A stretch of DNA of 64,000 nt, taken from Wurfbainia villosa. Its lineage: Eukaryota > Streptophyta > Magnoliopsida > Zingiberales > Zingiberaceae. Of the stretch, positions 21,531 to 31,999 are shown piece by piece. Under the pieces are notes generated by a model, which saw only the letters and a list, made by a program, of their open reading frames with translations, did not search any database and was not told where the DNA came from. A program made the translations under genes and the position numbers. The number at the start of each line of letters is the position of its first letter. Within the stretch, counting starts at the first letter, position 1. The stretch lies in contig CM045991.1 of assembly GCA_025175895.1 (NCBI GenBank), forward strand, positions 88,647,174 to 88,711,173. Direction: 5' to 3'.

Positions 21531-23127
21531 ACATGCGAAGCATGTATGTGTTTCATTTTTTTGGTTTTTATATTAGATATAAAAATTACATAATTTTATG
21601 TTTTTGTAAATTTCCTATTTTTATAGAATTTTTGGGTATTTTTCTCGAAGAGTCGAAGCAACGAGTGTTGGGACACTTATCGGCTTCAACCACCGAGAAA
21701 AACTCTCCGAAACGGCGAGTTCTCGCTTTAGGTTTTTGGGACAGTGACTTAAGTCGCTGTAAGATCGTAGTAGGGACACTCGCAAAGTTTATTTTGCGAG
21801 TAGGAGCACTGTCCCTATCCCCGAAAGGGGCCTTGTCCCGCAATCGCGCCCGGAAATTGCTTAGCAGGACTGTTACGGAGAGGTGACTCATAAAATTGAA
21901 AAAAAAAATAGGAAAAATTATAGAAATTTTCTGTAAAACTACATAATTTAGAATTATATATAATTCTATGATTATCATGACCCAATGACCCTAATTTGAT
22001 TGAATTATGATGTGTTGTAATTCATAATATGGCCTGCGTGCCGTTTTTATGGTTGTGCGTGTTGTATAGTGTATGCGACCTATGCGTCGTACCTCTTCTT
22101 TTGAAATTCTAGTTGTAAATAGTTTTAGACTCGAATGTAACTCGAGTTTCATATTTGTAATGTACAAAATAGAGCGGTGGAAAGTCCACTTGTAGACGAA
22201 GTTACGAGAAGGGTGCCGACGACACATGGCGGTCAAAGGAAGCGCTTGGAGAAGCCGCTAGCCTAAGGTTGACCGTCCGATCTTCTCGTTGGCTTGAGAA
22301 GATCGTAGTAAGGCCATGACTACATCACATTTAATTATATATATATATGTTGATATATATATATATATATATATTTTTTTTTTTTTGTTTGTATGTTTGT
22401 GATGCATGCTAGTAGAATAATGGTTGTATGTATATGATGCATGCTAGGATAATTTTCTTGTATGTATATGATGCATGCTAGAATAATATATGTATGTATG
22501 TGATGCATGCTAATATAGGATAATAAAGGCCTTAATACGTATATGATACACATTACGATTAGATTATATCTTAATCGAATCAACTCGTAAATGCCTACCA
22601 GGTCCTTGATACCCATCACTACCTCGATCATTTGTAGTTGTTGAATCTTCCAAAGCAGAGAAATGCATATTATCTTGGTAGGGTGCGGAGGGACAATCTT
22701 GGTCCCGCCTATCACGGCTTGGGTTAGAGTAAGCTCAATTAGATTGAGTAAAACTAGTTAACTCAATTGGATCGAGTAGAACTATAGGCATATTCCAATC
22801 GTTGGAAAGATAGGATAAGATCGCATTTACACTAAATCTTGGGCGATTTAGCCAACATAGAGATGTAATCGGTAATGTGTTACCCACCGATCATACTAAG
22901 TCTTGGGCGATTTAGCCAAAGCTAACTCAAGGCTTAGTATGATGTGGATCTTGTCCCGCAAGAATTATAGCTAGTTTGTATGAATCTAGTAATGTGGTTT
23001 GACCACATCCATAACTCGATTCTACAAAATTCCTATAATTCAGTGGGAGCATCATTTGATTAAAGGCCTAATTAAATGATAAAAGAAATATGATATTAAT
23101 TCTCTGCATTGTATGTTGTAGATTACT
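21531..23127 (+). other. Family B 5' leader: structured region, minisatellite, duplicated hairpins
   Basis: Noncoding leader of 1.6 kb. At about 21655-21880 several inverted repeats follow one another, including CTCGCAAA-n6-TTTGCGAG and CCCC-GAAA-GGGG. A (TA)n and T-run lies at about 22336-22386. GATGCATGCT recurs at 22401, 22436, 22470 and 22502 in 32-35-bp units. At 22832-22851 is CTAAATC-TTGGGC-GATTTAG. At 22891-22942 a 17-bp stem closes an 18-base loop. All recur in the inverted copy (25761-27338). Confidence 0.75.
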
Positions 23128-23718
23128 ATGTCGACAAACACGAACACTCTCTCTCTGCGTTCTGTCCTTGAGAAGGACAAGCTCAATGGAGCAAATTTCC
23201 GGATGTACAGAACGAGAATTGTTCTCACCCAAGAAAAGAAGTTGTACGCCCCGAGCAGCCCATTCGAGGCACCTCCGCCATCGCGCCTCATGGGACAAAG
23301 ATGCTTACAAGAAGCATCAAGATGATGCATTAGATGTGTCATGTCTAATGCTCGTGATCATGAACTCTGAGCTTCAGAAGCAACACGAGTTCATGAATGC
23401 TTATGATATGGTTGGACATCTTCGTCAACTATATCAAGGACAAGCAAGACATGAGAGATATGAAGTCTCTAAGGCATTGTTTGGGTCCAAAATGCAAGAT
23501 GGGACTCCCGTAGGTCCATATGTACTCAAGATGATTGGGTGCAGAAAACCTACAAAGGGATTCCCACTTGGCCAAGAGTTGGCCATTGACCGATCTTGCA
23601 ATCTTTGCCACAAGCCTACAATCAATTTGTCATGAATTATAACATGAATAAAATTTAAGATGCCCGACATGTTGAGAATCACGACCTTAACCTTAAGAAG
23701 GGAAAATCTGACACCATT
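23128..23718 (+). pseudogene. Copia gag (family B), frameshifted
   Basis: ATG at 23128 opens MSTNTNTLSLRSVLEKDKL and NGANFRMYRTRIVL, a copia gag N-terminus. Near 23280 the frame shifts and continues with DKDAYKKHQDDALDVSCLML and a QKQHEFMNAYDMVGHLRQLY stretch, the gag core. The end of gag runs into the zinc-knuckle frame from 23719 after stops near 23633-23660. Confidence 0.8.
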
Positions 23719-24036
23719 TTGATGGTGCACAAAAAGAAAGGCAGGGGCAAACCTAAAGGTAATGGAAAGTCCCAAGCCAATAGCAAAGGCAAAGAACTTA
23801 AACCCAAAGGAGGGGTAGCCAAGGAAGGGGCTTGCTTCCACTGCAAGGAAGCTGGACACTGGAAGCGTAACTGCAAAGCTTACCTGGAAGATCTTAAGAA
23901 GAAAAGAAGTGAGACTTCTACTTCAGGTATAAATGTTATACAAGTCAATCTATCTATTTCTTCATCATGGGTATTAGATACCGGATGTGCATCTCACATT
24001 TGTACCAATGTGTAGGCGCTGAGAAATAGCAGGGCA
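23719..24036 (+). pseudogene. Zinc knuckle and protease (family B)
   Basis: Basic stretch, then a complete CCHC knuckle CFHCKEAGHWKRNC, then SWVLDTGCASHIC with the DTG of the aspartic protease. An in-frame TAG at 24013-24015 stands where related elements have Gln or a similar residue before LRN, and the same frame continues into 24037. Confidence 0.85.
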
Positions 24037-25472
24037 TTGACAAAGGGCGAGGTGGACCTACGAGTAGGCAATGGAGCAAGGGTTACTACTGTTGCTGTAG
24101 GAACTTATGATCTATCTCTGCCCTCTGGGCTTGTACTAGAATTAGATGAATGCTGTTATGTGTCTGCTTTGACTAAGAACATAATTTCGATTTCTTGTTT
24201 GGACAAGAAAGGATTTACATTTATAATAAAGAACAAATGTTGTTCAGTTTATTTAAATGATATGTTCTATTGTAGTGCACTTCTAATGAAAAGACTCTAC
24301 TTTCTAGACTTAGAGAGCCCTATCTATAACATAAGTACCAAGAGGTTCAAGTCAAATGAGTTGAACCAAACTTATCTCTGGCATTGTCGCTTAGGTCACA
24401 TAAATGAGAGTCGCTTATCTCAGCTCCATAAGGATGGGCTGCTAGACTCATTTGATTTTGAATCATATGAGACATGCGAGTCTTGCCTTTTAGGCAAGAT
24501 GATCAAGACTCTCTTTAGTGGACACAGCGAAAGAGCAACAGATTTGTTAGGACTTATATATAGTGATGTATGTGGTCCTTTCAATGTTGCTGCTAGAGGT
24601 GGTTACAGGTACTTCATTACATTACTGACGACTTCAGTAGATATGGTTATGTGTATCTTATGACACATAAATCAGAATCCTTTGAAAAGTTCAAAGAATT
24701 CAAGAATGAAGTACAAAACCAGCTTAGCAAGAGTATTAAGATACTTCGATCAGATCGAGGTGGTGAATACCTTAGCCATGAGTTTCGTGACTATCTAGCT
24801 GAGTGTGAGATTCTATCCCAACTTACTCCTCCTGAAACACCACAGTGGAATGGTGTATTTGAAATGAGGAATTGTACCCTATTAGATATGATACGATCTA
24901 TGATGAGTCACACAGATCTTCCTATATCCTTTTGGGGATATACTCTAGACACAACAGCCTTTACCCTTAACCGTGTATCGTCCAAGGCTATCATAAAGAC
25001 ACCATATATGATATAGATAGGGAGAAATCCCAAGATGTCTTTCATGAGGATTTGAGATTGTGAGGCTTACGTTCGACGTCAAGTTTCAGACAAACTGGGA
25101 CCCAAATCTGATAGGTGCTATTTTGTTGGATATCCAAATGATACAAAGGGATATTACTTCTACATTCCCAGTCAGCACAAAGTGTTTGTAGAAAAGACTG
25201 GGGTTTTTCTAGAAAGGGATTTTGTTTCTAGAAAAATTAGTGGGAGTACGTTCGATCTTGAAGAAATTCAAGATAAGGACCATAGCACTGAGACCTTGAT
25301 GGAGGTTGAACAGGAACCACAAAGTGTTGTGGGTGATGAGGTTGTTGCACAAGGAGTTGTGGAACAACCACTTGTTCAGGTAGACCTACCTCTTCGCAGG
25401 TCTGATAGGGTACGTCGTCAGCCTGAGAGATACTCATTTCTCTTGTCTGACCATGATGACATTATGTTGCTT
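24037..25472 (+). pseudogene. Integrase and linker (family B), ends before reverse transcriptase
   Basis: Protease/pre-integrase continuation (LWHCRLGHINESRLSQLH; ETCESCLLGKM), integrase core (LLGLIYSDVCGPF; SIKILRSDRGGEYLSHEF; a stretch equivalent to NGVSERRN written NGVFEMRN) and the linker (VFVEKTGVFLERDF ... QPERYSFLL). There is a frameshift near 24625 and stops at 25014-25016 (expected Trp) and about 25056. The sequence leaves pol at 25465-25472 and enters inverted gag, so reverse transcriptase and RNase H are missing. Confidence 0.8.
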
Positions 25473-28400
25473 CTGAAGCTCAGTGTTCATGGTCGCGAGC
25501 ATTAGACATGACACATCTAATGCATCATTTTGATGCTTCTTGTAAGCATCTTTGTCGGCTTCATGGCGTGTAGCGGGAGGTGCCTCGGAATGGGTTTCTC
25601 GGGCGTACAACTTCCTTTCTTAGGTGAGAACAATTCTCGAGTTCTGTATGCGATCCGGAAATTTGCTCCATTGAGCTTGTCCTTCTCAAGAGGCCAGAGC
25701 GAGAAGAGTGTTCGTGTTTTGTCGACATAGTTATCTACAACATACAATGCAGAGAATTAATATCATATTCCTTTTATCATTTAATTAGGCCTTTAATCAA
25801 ATGATGCTCCCACTGAATTATAGGAATTTTGTAGAATCGAGTTATGGATGTGGTCAAACCACATTACTAGATTCATACAAACTAGATATAATTCTTGTAG
25901 GACAAGATCCACATCATACTAAGCCTTGAGTTAGCTTTGGCTAAATCGCCCAAGACTTAGTACAATCGGTGGGTAACACATTACCGATTACATCTCTATG
26001 CAACTCTTGTTTATAGGATCAAGACCCACATTTACAAAAGACCTTGAGTTAGCTTTGGCTAAATTGCCCAAGATTTAGTGTAAATGTGATCTTAACCTAT
26101 CTTTCCAACGATTGGAATATGCCTATAGTTCTACTCGATCCAATCGAGTTAACTAGTTTTACTCAATCTAATTGAGCTTACTCTAACCCAAGCATGATAG
26201 GTGGGACCAAGATTGTCCCTTCGCACCCTACCAAGATAATATGCATTGCTCTGCTTTGGCAGATTCAACAACAACAAATGATCGAGGTAGTGATGGGTAT
26301 CAAGGCTCGGTAGGCATTTTCGAGTTGATTCGATTATGATCTAATTTAATCGTAATGTGTATCTTATACGCATTTAGGCCTTTATTATCCTATATTAGCA
26401 TGCATCACATACATACACTCATTATTCTAGCATGCATCATATACATACAAGAAAATTATCCTAGCATGCATCATATACATACAAGCATTATTCTACTAGC
26501 ATGCATCACATACATACAAGTAAAATCAAATATATATATATATATGTTTAATTGTGATGTAGTCATGGCCCTACTATAATCTTCTCAAGCCAATGAGAAG
26601 ATCGGACGGTCAACCTAAGGCTAGCGGCTTCTCCAAGCGCTTCCTTTGACCGCCATGTGTCGTCGGCACCCTTCTCGTAACCTCGTCTTTAAGTGGACTT
26701 TCCACCACTCCATTTTGTACATTACAAATATGAAACTCAAGTTACATTCGAGTCTAAAACTATTTACAACTAGAATATTATAAGAAGAGGTACGACGCGC
26801 AGGTCGCATACATTATACAACACGCACAACCACAAAAACAACACGCAGGCTGTATTATGAATTACAACACATCATCCAATCAAATTGAGGTTATTGGGCC
26901 ATGACAATCACATAATTATACATAATTCTAAATTATGTATTTTTACAGAAAATTTCTATAATTATTTCTATTTTTTTTCAATTTTATGAGTCACCTCCTC
27001 GTAATGGTCCCGCTAAGAGGTTTCCGGGCGCGATCGCGGGACAAGGCCCCTTTCGGGGATAGGGGCAGCGTCCCTACTCGCAAAATAAACTTTGAGAGTG
27101 TCCCTACAGTGATCTTACAGCAACTTAAGTCGCTGTCCCAAAAACCTAAAGCGAGAACTCGCCGTTTCGGAGAGTTTTTCTCGACGGTTGAAGCCTATAA
27201 GTGTCCCAACACTCGTTGCTTCGAGAAAAATACCCAAAAATTCTATAAAAATAGGAAATTTACAGAAACATATAAATCAGTAATTTTTATATCTAATACA
27301 AAAATTACAAAAATGAAACACATACATGCTTCGCACGTGGCTCTGATACCACTGTTGGACTTTCCGAGCTGCAAAAACCGCTTTTTGCATTGCGGAAACC
27401 CCGGAAGTCCGGCCACGGATCCATGCGAAGATGTATTAAAACTAAAACATGTATGTATTTGTATAAAACCCTAGATCTACCTTAGATCTACATGATAAGG
27501 ACGTTACCCTCGATGCGACGCCCTTCGCAAATCCCGCTCATCCAAAAGGTTCGCCGGAACTCGAGAGTGTCAAGTGCACACTCCTCTATTGGTATCCACA
27601 CAAGCAATAGGTGGAGAAAACACACCCTTGAGTGTGCTAGCACTCTATGGATGGTTCGGCCAAGGAGGTTGGGAGAGGGAGAGAGCTTGAGGGAAGTTGA
27701 TCCAAGGAAGAAGATGAAGTTGTGTAACTCACACCACATGAATTCTACCATCTAATGGCAATCAAGTGGCCGACCACTTCATGGAGAGGGGGTTACATGC
27801 ATGCATGTAACTCCCATGACCCTTGGTCTCCCTCATGAGGTGGCACCACATGACAAAGTCAATGATGATGTGGAGCATCATCATTGGCCGCCCATGCCAA
27901 GTCATCATCATGACATGACATTTGGTTAAGTCAAACTTGACCTTTCATCTTCCCTCTCAAGTCAAGCCAAACTTGACCTATTATCTCCCATGGTTGATCA
28001 AATCCAACCATTTGATTCAAGTCAATTTAATTTAATGAATCTTTATTCATTAATTTAAATTGATTTGATGAATCAAATCTAAATTAGACTCATTCAACAC
28101 TTGAATCAACTTGAGTCTAACTTAATTAGTCTAATTTGGATTACTCTTAATCTAATTTGGTTCATCCCATGAACCTAATCCTCATGGTTCATCATATGAA
28201 CCTAATCTCCATCTAATTGCTCTTATGTGTGTGACCCTATAGGTTCTTGTAACGTTGGCAATGTCCCTAAACCGATTTAGGAACATAAGTAATGAGCTAT
28301 CTAGCAACACATCATTGCTACCCAAGTTACAAGAATGTTGAGCTCCAACATCACCTTTGTGACTACTAATTGTGACTCTCACAATATGTGACAATGTCCC

Positions 28401-29186
28401 TCTATCCTTGACATCTAGATTGACCAATCGAGGCATAGACCGTGTCATCCTCGGTACAATCTAAATCTTGAACTCCAAGTAGACTCACTCTAATCAAATG
28501 AGCTCAATATCTCATATTGACTCATTTGGGCATGGCCATGCACTTCGTGGTCTCACTCTATCAAGAATATCGATGTCACTCCCGTCATATAGGAGGGATA
28601 GATCCCATCTATATCACACACATCCCTCAGCATAATTTGTTACATATCCAGTAATCGCCTTTATAGTCCACCCATTTACGGGTGACGTTTGACGAAGCCA
28701 AAGTATGCAACTCCTTATGTAGGGAACCATGGTGACTTCAGGTCTAAGGACTAATAGTCATACTAATAGCCACATGAGAAAGTATATGACACTCATATAA
28801 CGATCCATGATACTTTCTCATGGCGGGTCATTCAGTATACATTCTCCAATGCATACCCATGTGTCAACTTGATATCTCATATCCATGACTTGTGAGATCA
28901 AGTCATCATGTTGACCTACATGCTAGTCTCTACGCATTAACATTGTCCCTGAATGTTAATACTCAACTAGGAATGATTAAGAGTAGTGTTCTCTATATCA
29001 TCTCATTATCGATTCAACCAATCGATTGATATAGATAAGAACCTACTACTCAAGGACATTATTATATTTAGTTATTTGGCACCAATACAAGTAAATATAA
29101 TAACCATGCCTTTATAAATAGGAATATGATACAATAAAGTCCATACAAAAATCATCACATGATTGGCTCTAGGGCTTTCACTAACA
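25465..29186 (-). mobile_element. Inverted family B copy: gag fragment, leader, primer site, 5' LTR
   Basis: Reverse complement of 19719-23385 almost throughout. In minus-strand order: LTR 29186-27353 (TGTTAGTGAAAGCCCTAGAGCC start, GTCCAACA end), primer site 27351-27339 (TGGTATCAGAGCC), leader, gag start near 25738 (the first codons decayed) and gag up to the junction at 25465. No right-hand target duplication matches any left flank. The LTR holds the frame 28182-28448 and others that I regard as chance. Confidence 0.85.
26385..26525 (-). repeat. GATGCATGCT minisatellite (inverted partner)
   Basis: Four AGCATGCATC repeats spaced about 32-35 bp, the mirror of the array at 22401-22511, with TACATACAAG-type spacers. 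They differ from the partner at scattered bases. Confidence 0.75.
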
Positions 29187-29523
29187 TGTGGATATATGGA
29201 GTAAATAATCGGGGGAGTTTAAGGGGAATGAACAAAGATTAAAGAAGTATCTGGGGGTGGATAAAAATTTCGAGGTAGATGAATGGAAGTTCAAGGAACC
29301 ATCGGTATCTAGTTGACGCATAGGAGTATGGTCGAGCTAAAGACTTTAACCAAGCACTTCTTGGGAGGCAACCCAAGTTTAACTTTATTTATTTTTAGTT
29401 TTTGCATTCATGCATGTTAGTTTAGATTTCAAATTTTTGCTTATTATTATTATGTGTGTTTAGTTTCATATTTTTCTAGGAAGAAGAATTTTTTTTTTCC
29501 GAAGCCCCAGAAGAATGCACTTT
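29187..29523 (+). mobile_element. Athila/Tat-type Ty3 element: end of pol and spacer
   Basis: Contains GCTAAAGACTTTAACCAAGC and CTTCTTGGGAGGCAACCC, a stretch characteristic of the pol end in Athila/Tat elements, followed by T-rich spacer. Its continuation appears after the D-type LTR, at 30964. Confidence 0.65.
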
Positions 29524-29984
29524 TGGAGGATCGTGGCTCGGCTAGAAGGGGGTTGAATAGCCTTTCGTGTACGATGGACTTCATTTGTCTTAATCATCTA
29601 CAAGAATCGTTAGCGCAGTGGAAAACTAATAATAAAGCTAAAACAAAGACAATTAAGCTAAGCAAGAATAAAACAAGAGAGCAATCGCAAACTCAAGGAT
29701 GTAACGTGGTTCACGACCCTTGCCGCTAATCCACGGACGATTCGTAAGGCGAATCACTCCTCAACTCAATCCACTAGTCTCTTTTTTAGCTTAAACAAGG
29801 TGGAGGTAACCCTTCTTACACAATTCTCTCCCTCTTACAATAAGATAGAAATAAGAACAAGGAAGAGGGAAGAAAATCGTTCACAACACTTGGGAGTATG
29901 ATTGAAAGTTAAGCATTAACCTCCCAAAGCCACTCAAGTCCTCTTTTTATAGAGAAGAGGGCTTTTTTCCCGTTGGCCATATAG

Positions 29985-30310
29985 TAGTTGACTGCTGCAT
30001 GCCATCAGTTGACTGCCACTTTAACAACCGACTCTCAATGACTTTTGACTTACCGTCGTTACCATCCAATGGTAGGCTTGGCAGTCGACTATTGCTATCG
30101 AGTCGACTCTTCGCTATGGCTATGAGTGGTTCTATGCTCGCAACCACCTTCAGCAGTCGACTGTCGTCCCTTGTCAGTTCGACTGATAGTGCAACACTCG
30201 ACTGCCAAAATCTAGCAATCGACTGCTGGGCCAGAAACCCTTTAGTCGAACACTAGTCGACATTTAGTCGACTCAGAGCAGTCGACTGTTATCTATAGCA
30301 GTCGACTGGT
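29985..30310 (-). repeat. CAGTCGACTG cluster upstream of LTR TATA
   Basis: At least ten copies or variants, including exact AGTCGACT at about 30083, 30103, 30152, 30263, 30280 and 30300 and TTGACTG variants at 29989 and 30008. The cluster starts about 35-40 bp upstream of the TATA box. Confidence 0.85.
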
Positions 30311-30528
30311 GTCGGGTAAAACTTCAAACAAATACTTGTTTGAGCATCCGACGGTCAGGTAAACCTTAAACCACCTGTTTGAGCATCCGACACTTCTATT
30401 CATCGGGTAGAAACCTCAAACTCATATTTGAGCATTTGACTTATCCAATTGTCGGGTAAAACCTCAAACATAAGTTTGAGCGTCCGACTTATCGAGTAAA
30501 ACCTCAAACCTAAGTTTGAGCGTCCGAC
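30311..30528 (-). repeat. Tandem nested-hairpin units (GTCGG...CCGAC), five copies
   Basis: Units at 30311-30352, 30353-30391, 30402-30440, 30451-30488 and 30491-30528. Each has an outer pair GTCGG/CCGAC (or variant) and an inner pair such as CTCAAAC-ATAA-GTTTGAG. Two further units lie at 47041-47122 in the D element. The inner stem of unit 3 is CTCAAA/TTTGAG with a different loop. Confidence 0.85.
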
Positions 30529-30963
30529 ACTTGACTTAGCCATTCGGCCAAGTTCACCTAGCTGGGCTACCCTATCCCGGGTTACAATCGCTCACTCTCA
30601 TCTCCCATGAAGTCCTCGCTCAAGCTCTCTTCGCCTGCGCCCTGATGCACTAAGCCCTCGGCTCCTCTAGTGCCATCCTTTCGCCTTGCCACGGTCCGCC
30701 TCCGCTTCACTTCATTTGCTCCTCGTTTGACAGTCCCTCAGATGCACCGAACGCATGACTTCCGCAATGCCATCCTTCACCAACTCAAGGACCCGAGCCA
30801 TTAGATGGTGAACTCACCAATTCTTTCATCAAGCTAACACTTGTGTGATTCACTTAAGTCCAACACAACTTAAACACACACATCAAATCACATAAACAAC
30901 CTAACTTAAATCCTTTTCCACACACATCAAAACCAAAGCATACTTGGGTTGATTTCCCTAACA

Positions 30964-31622
30964 AGCATGAATGGCTGTGTGAATTTCACATGACCGTATC
31001 TTTATGAGCAGAAGAGAACATGGTTGGGCGTGTAAAAATCTCAGACCGTGTGACGCTACAAGAAAATTCCAGAGCCACACACGACCAGCCGTGTGAATTT
31101 CAACCATGTGAAATTTACATGGTTGTGCCTTTTTCTAAACCTTTTATGAGCGACAATGATAGAGTCACACACGACCGACTGTGTGAATTTCACACGACCA
31201 TGTCGCATCCCATTAAAAAGGTGAGAACCATGTGTGTTGCCTAAAAATCGATTGTGCCTTTCAATTTCTTGCCCTAGGTCATTCGAGACTGCCATCTCCA
31301 ACCTCCAAACCTTCTTCTCCAACTTCCAAGAAGACTTCTAGAAGCAAGAATGAGGAGGACCAAGCATTCCGCAACAAGAGCTGCTTCTTCAAGGCTAAGT
31401 TCGAGTGGAAGAAGTGCTCAACAACACCGAAGGTAACACCCCTTTTGACATCATATTTCAAGATAATGCTCATAGAGATAGGTTTAATATGCTTTCCACT
31501 CGAAAGATCACAATTACCCATTACCTAGATGCAATCCTCTTAGAAACCCTAGGTCTTTTAGGGGATGTACAATTGTTATTTGCTAAGGTAGGTTGGGAGG
31601 AGATCATGGGAGTGAGATGCCT
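30964..31622 (+). mobile_element. Athila-type spacer and 3' ORF
   Basis: 30964-31240 has several CACACGACC-GTGTGAATTTC repeats, palindromic around CGTGTG/CACACG. From about 31290 frames show KNEEDQAFRNKSCFFKAKFE and then HRDRFNMLSTRKITITHYLD and LETLGLLGDVQLLFAKVGW, resembling the ATHILA ORF found downstream of pol. A frame change lies near 31405-31430. Cut at 31623 by a SIRE LTR. Confidence 0.6.
31290..31622 (+). pseudogene. ATHILA-type ORF fragment
   Basis: Two overlapping plus frames (31232-31528 and 31405-31662) together give one continuous match: a basic N-terminal part, the RDRFNML segment, then a HYLDxxLLETLGLLGDV and VGWEEIM segment. In Athila elements the equivalent protein is encoded after pol and its function is unknown. 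One frameshift and 3' truncation make this non-functional. Confidence 0.5.
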
Positions 31623-31999
31623 GTTGGTGCAGGAAGCACCACTCCTTAGTTTTAATGTATGAACCATAGTTAAAGTTAGGAATTACTTGTGGTTTGATAT
31701 ATGTGTTAAGTGTGCAGGCTTAATAGGAAGTCCTAGTAGGTCAGACAGACTGAATACTAGGCAAACTATGGAAAGTCTTAGTAGGTCGTGTTGATCGGAT
31801 ACTAGACAGAAGACTTTACAGATCAGGAGGAATGAACATCAGGTAGGAAGTCCAGGTGGGTCAGGAGACTAGACATCTGGCATGAAGACCGATTTGGTCA
31901 GGAGACCGGACAACTGACATGAAGTCAAGCTGGGTCAGGGAGACCGAACAACTGGCGGGAAGCCCTGATGGGTCAGATTGGATGTCAAGTATGGTAAGT
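31623..31999 (+). mobile_element. SIRE-like LTR, left part
   Basis: TGTTGGTGCAGGAAGCACC start, closely matching 12848-13217. It is interrupted at 31999 by the Athila composite and resumes after the duplicated TAAGT at 39126. The pre-insertion order GTATGGTAAGTCTGGCA is confirmed by GTATGATAAGTCTGGCA at 13213. Confidence 0.8.
31995..31999 (+). repeat. Target duplication TAAGT, left copy
   Basis: TAAGT immediately before TGATGTGAGC. The right copy is 39121-39125, immediately after TGCATCA. A perfect 5-bp duplication. Confidence 0.85.

Larger units (their letters stand above)
29524..30963 (-). mobile_element. D-type LTR, apparently solo
   Basis: Starts TGGAGGATCG (decayed TGTAGGATCG) and ends TTTCCCTAACA. 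It has the GGCTAGAAGGGGGTTGAATAGCC block at the U5 end. No primer site lies to the left and no polypurine tract to the right, as expected of a solo LTR. I could not find a clear 5-bp target duplication (ACTTT against AGCAT). TATA box TATAAAAAG on the minus strand near 29943-29951. Confidence 0.7.

Noticed and set aside
22335..22715. Minus-strand frame of 126 codons with runs of Tyr and Ile
   Set aside because: Product of the AT microsatellite and the GATGCATGCT minisatellite in the family B leader.
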